A stretch of 64,000 nt of DNA. Source: Paramecium tetraurelia (Eukaryota > Ciliophora > Oligohymenophorea > Peniculida > Parameciidae). A model generated the notes under the pieces. It was not told where the DNA came from and searched no databases. It saw only the letters and a list, made by a program, of their open reading frames with translations. This document shows positions 47,572 through 59,500 of the stretch, piece after piece; position 1 is the first letter of the stretch; each line of letters opens with the position of its first letter. The DNA is taken from positions 399,636 to 463,635 of the forward strand of contig NW_001799400.1 in NCBI RefSeq assembly GCF_000165425.1, in the 5' to 3' direction. Made by a program: the position numbers and the translations under genes.

Positions 47572-48240
47572 AATTAATATATTTTCGATTTTATTTCTAA
47601 AAATCTCTTTATCTTAAATTCTTTCTACTCCTCTTCTTTTTTTTTGGTATTATGCTCTAATCTCAAAGAATATGATCTGTTCTTTTGTATAATCTGCTTC
47701 TTAGGGATTCGTTAACTCCTCATTCGATATATATTCTCTATAAAATCTGCTGCTTCATTTCCATAATTCATTTTCATTACATTCCCAAAAGGAGTTGAAG
47801 GTCTACTCTAAGATATTTGGTTACTTGTTCCTGAGTCCATAAACAAAAGTATCTTCTGGCAAATTTACAGTCTTTGACTTTTTATGATGCGAAGTGTTCC
47901 CATACTGCCAATCAGATGTAATTTCTTTCATCCCAATCCCATCTCTATTTATCTTCTTCCCATATTAATAACTGGAATCAGGTAGATCTGATACAGAAGG
48001 CTTTGCTTTTCCCACATCTCCTCTCAACAATAAAATATTGTTGGTTTTATTTATCAAATAAGGTAAAATAGTTGACATAAAAATAATAAAATTTTCATAT
48101 ATCTGATTAACAAATGTATTAATTTAACTAATTTAATTCTTTTCCATAAAATCTATCATCAGAAGGGGGTAATTATTAGGAGTGCTTAATTATTTTCTTA
48201 ATTTCTCTACATTAGTGCTCTTCTAACGATCCCTACTCAT
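47568..48240 (-). CDS. CFAP77-like ciliary protein (216 aa), one intron
   Basis: Matches the pattern of CFAP77, an axonemal doublet-microtubule protein: LLLRGDVGKAKPSVSDLPDS, SYQYGKKINRDGIGMKEITS, DWQYGN, then TFVYGLRNKPSTPFGNVMKM and NYGNEAADFIENIYRMRSQR. An intron of 22 nt (47803-47824; a 19-nt alternative also works) restores frame. I chose the upstream ATG at 48240 because the frame is open to it; ATG at 48078 (MSTILPYL) is an alternative. The C-terminus is Lys-rich. The stop overlaps the start of the next gene. Confidence 0.72.
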
Positions 48241-48564
48241 CTTTTTCTAAATAATAATAAATATCATTATGTAATAATTTTAGAATAGTCTTTGTTTTTC
48301 CGTAAAATAACCAATCTAAACATTATTTTTTATTCGTAATTATTGTTCTTAAAAGGATTAGACACATTCAGACTAAAGCTCAATTAATATTTGGCATAAT
48401 TTATTAATTCAGAGTAATTCTTAAAATATTTTCTAGTTTTAATAAATAAAAAGAGTTAATGGAATTTAGATTTTCTTAATTTTACAGACTAACTAAAATT
48501 GAAGTTATCATTATATATATCTTAAAAACAATTTACAGGGATTATTATTATTTATAATAAATTA

Positions 48565-49083
48565 TCAATATTTTTTTAATTCTGGTATTCCTGTCCAATC
48601 AAATTATGTACCTTATTCCATAAATTCATCTAATCTATTTGCTTTATGAGCTCTTTCTAGAAGATCCATTGCTTGATTGTATTGATAAAATCCAAATTGA
48701 TATTTTTCAGCCATTTCATAAAATAGTTTTTCGGTATCCTCGCAAAGGTATTTACCTGTAAAATAAAAAGATAATAATGGTATTCCTAAGTATTTGAAGG
48801 AAAAGACAGCTGGCCTAAATACAGGGATTCTTTAAAAATTTCTGAATAATGTTTTGTTAGCAATGAAAACTACCAAAGGACTTCCAAATAATGCTAAACT
48901 AGTCCTAGCCCTATAATTTAGATAGGCAGCTGTGCACTATAAATAATCATCTTAGTTAATAAATCCAAATTGCCTATTATATTCAAAAAAGAAATTAAAA
49001 AGTTTCGCTCTATCTTCAGCAATTACTTCAAAGTGATCTTGCCTAAATTCTTCAAAATTTGTTAGTTTTCTTTGCCTATTCAT
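48565..49083 (-). CDS. Hypothetical membrane-associated protein (172 aa)
   Basis: Intronless frame MNRQRKLTNFEEFRQDHFEV to TGA at 48565. Two moderately hydrophobic helices (ARTSLALFGSPLVVFIANKT; VFSFKYLGIPLLSFYF) and a C-terminal helical part (EMAEKYQFGFYQYNQAMDLL). Composition resembles small ciliate mitochondrial membrane proteins. Unknown function. Confidence 0.75.
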
Positions 49084-49156
49084 TAAAATAATTAGAATAT
49101 ATATTATATTCAAAATTTTTATGATAAACTAAGATAGTATGAAATTAGTATAACTA

Positions 49157-49697
49157 TCAAGCAGTCTCATTATCTATTTCTTGTGCTTTTGAATATTCAG
49201 CTAATGATAGATCCATTTCCCAGATACTACAAGAATGAAAAAATAACATGCTTATCATAGCAGTCACCTTTAGACGTTTTTAGAAGTTAAATAATCCATA
49301 GCCTGATATAGCTATATGGATTTTACTTTAAGAAATTCTCCAATCATATCATTGCAAATTCCTATCTTATAGATGGGATTGATAAGAACTGGATCTAAAT
49401 TTTTTGCTTAATTAGAAATCATTTAGATCTTTCTAATTCCCTTAATTTAGCAAGTCAATATCTTCAATAATCAAGGATCTAAATTTTCTCTTAAATAAAT
49501 TAATTCAATTTGGAATAATCATCGCATTTTCTTTAAAGATTACAGGAAAATTTTTTTGGTAAGAGATAAGAGCTTTTTGATTTGACCTTAATTTGTTCTC
49601 AAAAACTTTCCCAAGTTAAATTCCAAAGATGTTTATTATTTGTCACAATTTAATCTGGTGGCAATCTTTTCATACTTTTTATTTTATTATTCTCCAT
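49157..49697 (-). CDS. Hypothetical protein, exon structure unresolved
   Basis: Coding pieces in three frames: MENNKIKSMKRLPPDQIVTN...HLWNLTWESF at the start, KALISYQKNFPVIFKENAMI, then NLDPVLINPIYKIGICNDMI and GEFLKVKSIQLYQAMDYLTS, and an end SLAEYSKAQEIDNETA. Introns must join them (a 20-nt candidate is GTTTTTGAGA...TTAAG near 49603-49622) but I could not find one consistent set, so boundaries are tentative and a pseudogene cannot be ruled out. Confidence 0.45.
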
Positions 49698-50376
49698 AAT
49701 GGCTAAAATTGATTTTTGGGGGTAATTTCTCACAATGAAGCACCAACAGAGTAAAACCTAAGTGTTACTTGATGTTGGAACAATATTGAATGTTTTGATA
49801 GTTAATTAGTCAGGAGGATGATTACCAGCTTATTTTGAAATAAAATATTATGGTTTTTGATGCAAATACATCTTAACTGTATTCGATATATTAGTTCTGG
49901 AATATCAGATCTAATTATTTTATAATAATATGAAACTGAAAATGCAGATGTATTTAGCATTAATTATAATCATAATTTGATATCAATTTAAGTATGAATG
50001 ATAAATTTAGCAACTTAAATTTTTTATTAAAATGTATTTTCAATTATTATGAATCTATTGCAACACCTATGTCAATTTCCTTTAACTAATTTTACATCCT
50101 GAATTAACGAGTTGGTAGTTAATAATTTTTAAAACAAAAATTATTGACTGTGTATAATTTTATGTCAATGTGAATTATATAAATTTTCTCATCTAAAATT
50201 CTAACCTTTTTAACATGATAATCAAAGAAAAATGCAAATTAAACATTTTATGAATTAATTACCATAAATATTGCTAAATTTTGGAATCAAGAGTGACCTC
50301 TTTTATTATTGTAAATTATAGAATGATTAAATTAAAAGTTTTTAAAGTATTGATTAAAAATAAATTAATTAAAATA
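49698..50376. other. Divergent spacer, no gene seen
   Basis: 679 bp between divergent genes. The exchanger frame is open upstream to ATG at 50281, which may extend the protein N-terminally by 32 residues. Confidence 0.4.
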
Positions 50377-52177
50377 ATGTCAGAATATGGAGCAGTCCCA
50401 TTTGCACTCATGATTGTCATCGTGATTTACATTGTCATTGGAGAATACTTTAAATCGATTCACGTATGCATGCAGTCGTGATTGCTTAGTTCCATTTAAT
50501 CCATGAAACAAGTTTTGGCATAATAATAGGAATGCTTGTAGGTCTATTATTGAAATGGATGGATGAAAATGCATATGCCTAATTTGTACTAAGAATCTTA
50601 TTATCTAGTTTTCATTGAATGCAACAATCTTCTTTTACTTACTTCTACCATTAATTATTTTTTCAGGAGGGTACAATCTGAAAAAGAAGCAGTTTCTGAA
50701 AAATTTTAAATATATTGTTTCTTTTGGGTTTCTGAGTACATTGATTAACTTTATAATTACATTGACTCTGACAATAGCATTCAATTCGTGGAGTAAGAAT
50801 TTGCGAATTATTAATATAGAATTGGTCAGATTGGGTACAAATTTAGATTCTCATCTTTCTTTGAGCTATGATGAGATGATCAAATATAGTGCTACGATAT
50901 GCGCAACAGATTCAGTGGCAGCCCTCAATTTGATACCTTCTCAATAATATCCTAAATTATTCAGCGTTGTTTTTGGAGAAGGCATGGTTAATGATGCTGT
51001 TTCTATTATTATTTTTTAAGCAGTCACAATTTTATAGAAAAGCGGAAAATCATTTGAATGGTACACTCCTTTCGAATTTATTGGTCGTTTCTTGGAAAAT
51101 TGTATAATATCTTTATTGATTGGCCTTTTTGTTGGTTTATTTTCTACTTGGTGTTTTAAGAAGTGTAGATTTTTGACAAACAGCACTACTACTGAAACAG
51201 TATTTGCATTCTTAATGGCTTATATGGGTTATTCAATTTGTGAGATGCTCAATTTAAGCGGAGTGATAAGTCTTTTGATGATAGGAATCATGATGAGCCA
51301 TTATTAAGGATACAATATTAGTTAGTTGGGAAGAGTTACTACAAGAGTTACTTTTGAATCCTTGTCGTTAGGGGCAGAGGCATTTCTTTATGTTTTTTTG
51401 GGATTTGCCATGTGGAATCAGACTACATATTATAGTCCACTCACCTAAGATCTTTATTACGTTGAAGTTTCCTGGGTTTTTACATTATTATAATTGGGTG
51501 TTGTAATCGTTGCAAGATATTTAAGCATATATATTGTGTACTGGATTTTCATAGCGTAAGATATGCTGTATATTTTTAGTATTAAGGGGCCAAAAGTATG
51601 GAAGTTAACCAAATATGAAATGAGTATTTGTTGTTTTGCTGGTATGGTTAGAGGAAGTGTAGCCTTCGCTTTAATCGAAACTCTTGTCGCCTCCCCTACC
51701 GATGGTATATAGATTAACTAAATTAATATACTTTAAAGTTGTGTTCTCTATATTGTTGTTGTCACCACATTGATTTTTGGCACAGCTATGCCTTTCTTCA
51801 TTAATATTTAGATTAATAAGCAATTAGAGGAAGAAGAGCGTAAATCAATTAGTGAAATTCCTACTCCTGTTCTTAATGATACTCCAAAATAGAAGGAATT
51901 AAGTGAAGCTCAAAAGATTATCAAATATATGGATGAGCATTACTTTAAAAGGTGGTTCATATACGATTATGAAAATCGTAAAGAAAGAATTACTTAAGAA
52001 AAAAAATAAATTAAAACTGAAACTTTATAAGAAATATATGAGAAGGCATTCAGCGAAGCAAGTGAAGATGAGTCAGTCAAGTAAAGAAATGAAGATTTCA
52101 TTTCTTTACCCTCTATTGAAGAGAAACCTACATCTCCATTAATTGTAAAAATGCAAGAATTATCTTAACAAATTTGA
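50377..52177 (+). CDS. Na+/H+ exchanger, CPA1 family (583 aa), 2 introns
   Basis: Electroneutral cation-proton antiporter. Introns 50464-50489 (26 nt) and 50586-50608 (23 nt). Signature regions: SFGIIIGMLVGLLLKWMDE, IIFSGGYNLKKKQFLKNF, ATDSVAALNLI, VFGEGMVNDAVSII (transport-site Asn-Asp pair), GYSICEMLNLSGVISLLMIG, SLSLGAEAFLYVFLGFAMW and CFAGMVRGSVAFALIE. About 11-12 membrane helices; a C-terminal hydrophilic tail of about 110 residues (QINKQLEEEERKSISEIPTP) is presumably regulatory. It is shorter than animal NHEs. Plasma or organellar membrane location cannot be told. Confidence 0.95.
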
Positions 52178-52581
52178 ATATTATTTTGTTTAATTTTGTA
52201 GCCAAATGTATTGATTTCCATTTTAATTACTGTTTTCTTCAATTTAAAGTTTATTGCAAATCTTTCCCTTTTGGCTGTGTATTTATTATTAATCAGAGAT
52301 GTATCTTCTATTTCATTGTTACAATCTATAGATACGTTTTAATAAATTAGATAAAATATGAGATTGTAATCAAGAAAAATTGAAAAACTTTTAGATTATA
52401 TAATAAAATCTATCTTCTTTTTATATTTCTCTATGTATTTTGACGTTATACAATCTTTTGGATTAAGTAAGGTGATATCCTGATAGGTAAGTGTCGTTTT
52501 TATTATCAAACACTAGTTAGAGATATTAACATTAAACTGTAATACTAATAAAATTCGTTTTTTTATTCATTATATATAAAA
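52178..52581. other. Spacer, no gene assigned
   Basis: 404 bp between same-strand genes. A minus-strand frame (near 52160-52310: NNKYTAKRERFAINFKLKKT) is open but has no start or stop that makes a gene. Confidence 0.35.
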
Positions 52582-53793
52582 ATGAGAATCGTGTTTGCGT
52601 TGTTGATTAGCTTGGTATTTCGATTGATTATAATTTAGGTCTTAAGTAAATTGGCCTCAGATCCAAAAGTTGTGCTTGCAGAAATAGATAACAATCATAT
52701 GGGAAAAACTTTCTTGAATGCCTTATAAATTAGTCTTGCCACAGGCTCACCTATCCATGAAATCTAAAGTTATATCAATAATATTAGGTAATAAGAATGC
52801 TATCCTTAGATTCATGTTAGAGCAAGAACAAAAGGATTCTGATCTTTATATCTAAAATACTTAAGCTTCATGTAACAGATTGCTCCATGATTTTTCTACT
52901 AATTTAGCATATCATCAAAGTTAATTGAAAGCTCATAGCAAAATTGTTGATGATAATACAAGCAATTTGTAAAGGTCTCTAAACAAAATTGCAGAGGTCT
53001 CTGTTGAGATTGAAGAGAATTCAAAGAAAACAAATGCTGGATAAAGTGAAAGAGACTTATAATATGCTGAGTTTTAATCTAAAATTAAGGATCACACTGA
53101 AGCTATCGCTGCTATTGATGAAGCTTATGCGTTGATTGAACATTTATCTGGAGGATCTTCATTTATTTAAGTTAAAGGAAGATTTAATAAGGTTTTGTCG
53201 AGATTATCAAGGTAAATACTATATTTTTCTACTTAAGTTAATCAACATCAAGCGGATTGTTGTTCTAACCAATTCTCACAATGATGACTTAATTATCAGC
53301 AAAATCAGATTCTGATACAGCAAAAAAGGTTTTGCAATTGTTGTCCAACTTAAGGGTTTAAATAGTTGAAAGCAAATCTAGTGATGAAGACATCGAAAAA
53401 CAGTAAAGTTTGAATTGGTAATAATTTTTGTCTGACTTAACAAACGAAAGAAACACCTTGTATGTTATTGTATTACTCATATTTAAGGTCTGATTAAAGA
53501 TAAAATCTTGAATAAGCCATATTGAATTATTAAAGCATTATCGAAGAATCACAAGGAAAGGTGGAATATCACGCAGCAGAGGTTGAGAGAAATTAAGTAT
53601 TTCATTTGATTACATTTATTAGTCTAATTTAGAAGGATAGGATCAATGGTGTAGATAATAGCAAGACATCTATTAAATGGAGACTTAATCAAGAGTTCAA
53701 ACACAAGATTTGATTTCGAGAATTTCAGATCATATCTAAGACAAGATTGTCACACTAAAAGAATATCTTAGAGAAAGGCTCTAATTAAATTGA
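52582..53793 (+). CDS. Trichocyst matrix protein (369 aa), 4 introns
   Basis: Acidic coiled-coil protein stored as a crystal in trichocysts, the defensive secretory organelles of Paramecium. Signal peptide MRIVFALLISLVFRLIIIQV, then the family opening AEIDNNHMGKTFLNALQISL. Coiled-coil segments (YHQSQLKAHSKIVDDNTSNL, EIEENSKKTNAGQSERDLQY) alternate with Cys-bearing turns. A processing-type boundary (AYALIEHLSGGSSFIQVKGR) precedes the second half (ILTMMTQLSAKSDSDTAKKV). The C-terminal hallmark WCRQQQDIYQMETQSRVQT and LKEYLRERLQLN is present. Introns 52788-52809, 53212-53237, 53460-53487, 53597-53622. Multigene family; the subgroup is not assigned. Confidence 0.9.
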
Positions 53794-54191
53794 GATTAAA
53801 GCATTTCATATTATATTATCAATTAATTCAAAAATTAACAACTTAGATGTCAAAATTAAAAGAAGTAGTTAAAATGCAAGGTTTAATTCATCTACTAAGC
53901 TATATAGATAATCTGGTTTCCAAATAGATAATATATATAAAAACTTTTTGATGATAATTTATATCATTATGTTTCTAAACTGATAAATCCATTAAAGCTC
54001 TAGTAAATGTGATAATTTTAATGTAAATTTCACTAACAGTATTAAGACTAGAAATTGATCAACTATTAATTAATAATAACTCCCAATCAAACCAAAATAA
54101 TAGATACTTATATTATCAAATTTCAGTTTTTGTTTAAGGAACAAATTTAGAGGTTGATATTCGATATTTTTTTTTACATAACAATTATTAA
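53794..54191. other. Convergent spacer, no gene seen
   Basis: 398 bp with no coding frame. A run of nine T lies near 54167-54175. Confidence 0.35.
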
Positions 54192-54356
54192 TCAATCAAA
54201 ATCCCATTTTTCTTTCCTCTTTTTCTTCTTATCCATTAACTCGTGAATTCCCTTATTGTACATTTATTTATTAGCCCATATGAAATAGAAGGCTAGTCCT
54301 CCAAAAAGTGATAGAATTACTGCTATCACAATAAATTAATCAGCAGAAAGAGTCAT
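54192..54356 (-). CDS. Small single-helix membrane protein (54 aa)
   Basis: MTLSADQFIVIAVILSLFGG begins a 20-residue membrane helix (FIVIAVILSLFGGLAFYFIW) followed by a very basic tail (MDKKKKRKEKWDFD). Too short for most ORF callers, but the hydrophobic-then-Lys-rich design and TAA-Gln codons suggest a genuine microprotein. It starts 72 bp from the divergent G-patch gene. Confidence 0.65.
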
Positions 54357-54428
54357 AACTTTTTAATTAATTATATTTAGTATTAATAATCATAATTATT
54401 TATCATATAAAATAATTATAAGGCATTT

Positions 54429-55418
54429 ATGAACTAGAATTTTGTATACTAGGAATCCTCACACTATACTCATCAAGATATTGAAATCGATCTTTCTGAT
54501 TCAAATCAACATAATTTTTACATATCCCTTTCCAATTAATCCCCAAATTCTAATAATACATCCTAACAAGAATGTGACTTCGATTATAATTATGAAGATG
54601 AATCTCTTAGTTCATCAAAAATTGTCAAGAAATAATAAGCATTTGAAAATTTTTCTAAGTCTAAATAGTTGTATTAGTACAACTCAAATATATAAATCAC
54701 ATTATTCGATAACAATTATAGAAATCCATTGATTCCTTTAGAGCGGAATTAAAAGACCGTTCATTTCAATTTAGAAAATAATAAAATATCATTAATTACT
54801 AATTTTGATACAGATTATTATATGAGCTTTGAAGAACGAAAGTCATTATATAAGCCATTTTCTATCTATAAATAATAGCTACTTTTGGAGGAAGAAGATT
54901 TCTTAGAAGATGAGGATGATGAATAATTTATGTAGTTCCAAAATACTTCAATTAAAGTAATAGCTGTTAGAGATAAAAGTCTTAAAGGAATTTTGAAATA
55001 GAATAATAAAAAAGTAGAAATATTAAAATAAAATGAATACTTGGTGATGAATATTGTGCAACAAAAATTCTCCATTGCATAAGAAACTACTGTGACTGAG
55101 CGAGAAAAATAATAACTAGAGAAGAAAATCGAAGATCATCAATATGGAATGGGACTAAAATTCTTAAAAAAATATGGATTTGAATGTGGGTCTGGCTTAG
55201 GTTTAAAGAAGTAAGGAATTTTAGAACCAGTTTAGGCATAAAAATTAAGTAATTTTTCACAAAATGTAAAATAACAATAGACATGTATGTCAAATATTGG
55301 TTGTGCAAATCGGAAAAAAAGAAGAATAGAGTTGATTGCAGTCTCTGATGATGAGTAAGATAAAGGGTAGAGCGGTTATTAAATAAAATTTCCTTAGATA
55401 AGTTAGAAAAGTGGTTGA
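54429..55418 (+). CDS. G-patch domain protein (329 aa)
   Basis: Intronless. The C-terminal part has a G-patch, DHQYGMGLKFLKKYGFECGS then GLGLKKQGILEPVQAQ, the module that binds and activates DEAH-box RNA helicases in splicing and ribosome assembly. Upstream is a Ser/Asn/Gln-rich region with acidic runs (LLLEEEDFLEDEDDEQ). The end is basic (CANRKKRRIELIAVSDDEQD). It could be a TFIP11/Ntr1-like or another spliceosomal G-patch factor; a nuclear location is likely. Confidence 0.88.
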
Positions 55419-55629
55419 TATTAATGAAATTTTCAATTTTAATTATTTTTTGATTGACAGTATATCGAAAATTAAATTCTAGTAATTTGTCCCTTCTTCA
55501 TTGAATAATTATTGATTCTATACTGCTTACAATCTTTTAAATATTTATGATATTTTAACAGCAAACAAATTTATGAATATATAATAACAAATTTTTCTTT
55601 GATAATGAATTTAATACAAATAAAGGTAA

Positions 55630-57412
55630 TCATTACTGAAATTATTCATATTAAATCAGTGAGTCATCTGTTTTTAAAGAGTTAACATGTTAAAGCAAGT
55701 ATTAATGACCTTAAAGGATATTTTAATAATTTTTTTAAAGTTCGCTTAGAAATTATTTTTCTTTAATGAAATGTAAAGTCAATAAAATATCAGAAACAAT
55801 TGTTATTTAATCAATTTTAGTTATTTTTAATTCACAAATCCTTTAAATCATTTATTTTATCAAATAATTTTTCTACTATTTCGTTAACAATGTCTAAAAT
55901 AGAACAAATTACCTCAATAATTTTATATAATTTTATGATTTTTATGATTGAGATTGATTCTCATCAATATTATTGTCTTCTTAAACTTTTTTTTGTCTCA
56001 GAAAATTACTAGATTGCATATCTTTCTTGTGAATCAATTTTACTTCATAATTGAAATTATTTTTAGAATCCATCTATTTTTTTAATTATTTTTGGATATT
56101 ATAATTTTCATAACTTTTAAGGACTCTGTATATTTTGAGATTTCTACAAATTGCAATTTTTGAGAATTCCTCAACAGGATAATTATTGTTAATTAAAAGC
56201 ATTACTGCACCCAAGTTATCATATCTAGCTGCCATCATAAATAAATCATCTGCTTCAATCCTATAATGTTTTAGCATATTAGATAGCAACCAATTCTTAG
56301 CTTATTTCATTGAAATAATTACATTTTTATATGGCTAAGTGAATAGGCGATTAGCCATAAATATTAAAGTTCATTTAAATATTTAACTATTTTGCCTTCA
56401 TAATGATTTTTGCATTGATGTCGTCATAATCGCATTTATTTAAATAATGCAGAGGAGAATTTCCGTACACATCCTAAGTGAATAAGGAGGAATTCAATTT
56501 TGGATAGATTAGATTAATAATTGTAGGCAGATTATTTTCTAATGCGAAAGAAAGAATATTTCCTTAAGCATAGCTTCCTAATTCTAACTAGGCTCCTAAT
56601 TCTATAAGATGTCTAACGGAAAACAAATTGTCTGTTTTTAAAGATAAACTTAGCGCTGTATCTCCATTTTCGTTTAAAATATTAATATCCATAATTGCTG
56701 CCAAGCTGCTCAAAACCCCCAGATCCTATGCTAATGATGCTTCGATAATTTTATTTTACAACTACTTCTTACTAAACATTTTTAGAAAGTCAATACAATT
56801 AACTGATTGGTTTGTTAATAAATTTATGTAAGGTTAAGTTTAAATCTAGGTTAGAGGTGGTTCAGTATACTTAAACCAATCTAATTCCAACTTTTTTATG
56901 CTTTTAGGCAACTGAGGTAAAATCGTGAATTCATTTGCAAAAATATATAATTCTTCTAATTAATGCCCAAAATTGAATTCTTGTAATTTGTTTTAAGAAA
57001 GATCCAGGACTTTTACATTTTCCCCTGCCTTATAATGTAATAAAAGATTATTCTTTAAAGATAAAACTTCCACATCTATTACAGGAGCTACTTTTATAAA
57101 ATTTCCTTCCAATTTCAAAACTCTTAACTTTTACATCTTAAAAATTTCATCTGGCACAGTTTTTAAACGACATTCTTTTAATTCCAAAATTTCAATCATA
57201 TATTGATTTTGTAAAGACTTGGTGATTTATTTTATATCAGCTTCCTGCAATTACAAAATATATTTAGTTGATTAATTAGGAGAAGTTACTACTTAAACTT
57301 AGCATTAAGGCAAGTCATCAATTTCAACTTGAAGCTTTTTTTTTTTGAAAAATTCCTTTTGCTTTGATGTGTAAATGGTCTGTTATTTGATCAAAAAATC
57401 AATGTTATTCAT
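55630..57412 (-). CDS. Leucine-rich-repeat and ankyrin-repeat protein (about 586 aa), one intron
   Basis: Start MNNIDFLIKQQTIYTSKQKE. LRRs at about 90-200: IEILELKECRLKTVPDEIFK, LRVLKLEGNFI, VKVLDLSQNKLQEFNF and LEELYIFANEFTILPQLPKS. Ankyrin repeats at about 280-430: NENGDTALSLSLKTDNLFSV, RHLIELGAQLELGS, DVYGNSPLHYLNKCDYDDIN, NIYGQSPIHLAI; DLFMMAARYDNLGAVMLLIN follows a 22-nt intron (56301-56322). Protein-interaction scaffold. The last 130 residues are low-complexity and the true C-terminus may lie further upstream (near 55870), since alternative short introns exist there. Confidence 0.82.
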
Positions 57413-57880
57413 AATAAATAAAATAATTTGTATTTTATTGATATGCACAATTATTAAAAATGAAAAAGAGTGATTGAATTGATAACTAGAAATTTGAAGT
57501 TAGCATGAAGTTTCTTTTCATATTTTGTTAATAATTTTTAATTATAATCAAAAAATTACAGAAATAGGGTGCTTGATTTTAGCTGCTGTCCTAAAGTTAA
57601 TCAGCCTTTTGCAAATAATTTTGATTGAGTTCAAAAATCTATAAAGACTTATCCACCATACTATTTTAATCTGATGTGATTACACTTAATATTTCTAGGA
57701 TATTCACTAAGTTGTTTGAGTGACTGCCATCAAATCAAAAATGTATAATTAAATAATATAAGATATAAAAAAACCTTCTTTAAAGAGTTATGCATATGAA
57801 AAATTAGAGTCATTATAATATCATCACTTAAAATATTTTTTTCATTACAATATTAATTTTCTTAAAATATTTTTTAGATT
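57413..57880. other. Divergent spacer, no gene seen
   Basis: 468 bp between divergent genes, A+T-rich, no coding frame. Confidence 0.4.
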
Positions 57881-58316
57881 ATGTCAAATTAAGCTAGAAC
57901 TTGGGTTGATTAAGTTGAAGATTCTGTGTCAGGAGTGGCCAATTCCATTAAGGAAAATGTTAAATAACCAATTTGTAATGCGATAAACCAAATTCCTTTT
58001 GATGATTGGAAAAATAATTTTTATCAGCCATTACGCAACAAATATGACTAATGGCCGGAAAGATTTACTTAATTCAAATAAAATAATATATTAAATTTAG
58101 GAAATGAAAATCAAAGGCTAATTTTTCTTGGGTTAAGTACCTTAGCTATTGTATCCATTACAAAAGGATGTATAACAAATATGTATAGCTTATATAGTTT
58201 CATCTGGATTAATGCCCATTGTGAGAAATTCTGTTGTGACTTATTTTGGTTTGGGATTAGTAGTAGCCCCAGAAATCTATAATCCATTATTGGTCAAGAA
58301 AAATCAAAATAAATGA
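57881..58316 (+). CDS. Small membrane protein, possibly mitochondrial (135 aa), one intron
   Basis: MSNQARTWVDQVEDSVSGVA is followed by an amphipathic region (NNFYQPLRNKYDQWPERFTQ) and two hydrophobic helices (LIFLGLSTLAIVSITKGF; VVTYFGLGLVVAPEIYNPLL). The 28-nt intron 58170-58197 joins them. The arrangement (soluble N-terminus, two glycine-bearing helices) is reminiscent of MICOS apolipoprotein-O-like subunits, but there is no decisive motif. Confidence 0.7.
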
Positions 58317-59500
58317 AATATACAATAAATATATAAATAAAATTATGTTATCACCACCGTAGAATTTTTTTAAAATATTGAGTCAGTTCACGTTCTGATC
58401 GTTTGAGAAACGCAGGCTTAATAGGATGGTGATATATCCTGTAAGTGATATAAATTTTGATTAAGAGAAACAACTCTAAATTAGGTAGAAATAACAATCT
58501 ATATCAAAATAATTTACATTTGGTCTTATTTCATAAGTCTAATGAAGCGCCAAAAGTAATTAAAGAGTGGTGTTAACCAAACATTACAAATATTTTTGAT
58601 ATAAGTTAAAATTGTTATTTGAAATTTAGTTCTCTGATATCTAATGGGATAAAGAGAGCTTTTTAATTTTCTAAATTGCTAATACTAATTATATTTAAAC
58701 AATATTCTGGACCTAGAAAATCAACAAATTGATAGATAAAATGAATTGATTTTGAAATTTATATATTTAGTTGCTAAGTTTAAAAATATTGCAACAAAGT
58801 AATCTAGAATTTGCAGTTGATATAATAGAAATAAAAAGTGTCTACTGTTTGAATAAAACTAGTGATTAATTTAACTCTACTTTATTATCTGAAAGAATTG
58901 ATTTAAATATTAAATATCATAATTTATTAAACTTGGTAATAAATATACTTATATTTAACAAATAGATTTAAATTTTACCAACACATTGCAATTAATTATT
59001 TGAGATATTTGAATTGAAATATTAGATTAGCAACCAAATTACATTAGAAATTTCTTAATACATCAAAATTTCAACTATAACATGATAAAGAATGAAAAAA
59101 GAAAAAACACAATATTTCCTTCACTCTCTATAGAGGTTTTTTTTCATAATATCGATATGATTGTTGATTAAGTACAAGCTTTCAGATTAAAATACTATGA
59201 TTTCTGTTTATCGTTTTCATAATACATACTCAGGTATTATTTAGTTACATTTAATAATGTTAATCTCTTTATATCGTCAATAAATTCACCTTAATTCTGT
59301 CTAATGAGTGTTTTACATACTTTCATTTTTATCTCATCCAATATATAATATATATAAAAATTATTCTAGCAAATAAAATAATAAGACTTACCTTGGATTA
59401 ATTATTATTTGGTTGCAACTTATAAAGAATTCATAGGCTAATCTTCATTTTTTTCCCATTATAGATTCTATTTTAGAGATTTTAAATATTTAAATAATAA
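58317..59500. other. Long spacer, no protein gene seen
   Basis: 1.2 kb. No coding frame on either strand. It contains the possible RNA hairpin at 58349-58434 and otherwise only A+T-rich sequence. Confidence 0.4.
58349..58434. other. Possible structured RNA: 8-bp stem enclosing 70 nt
   Basis: TATCACCA (58349-58356) pairs perfectly with TGGTGATA (58427-58434). The enclosed 70 nt are richer in G+C than the surroundings, with TCACGTTCTGATCGTTTGAG inside. The shape (short terminal stem, about 86 nt overall) would suit a small nucleolar or other small RNA, but I cannot identify box motifs in the right places. Chance pairing is possible. Confidence 0.25.

Noticed and set aside
50464-50489. Reading GTATGCATGCAG...GCTTAG as coding (HAVVIAQ) at the start of the Na+/H+ exchanger
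   Set aside because: It looks protein-like but is out of frame with the upstream start; removing it as a 26-nt intron joins both exons in frame and fits the exchanger N-terminus.
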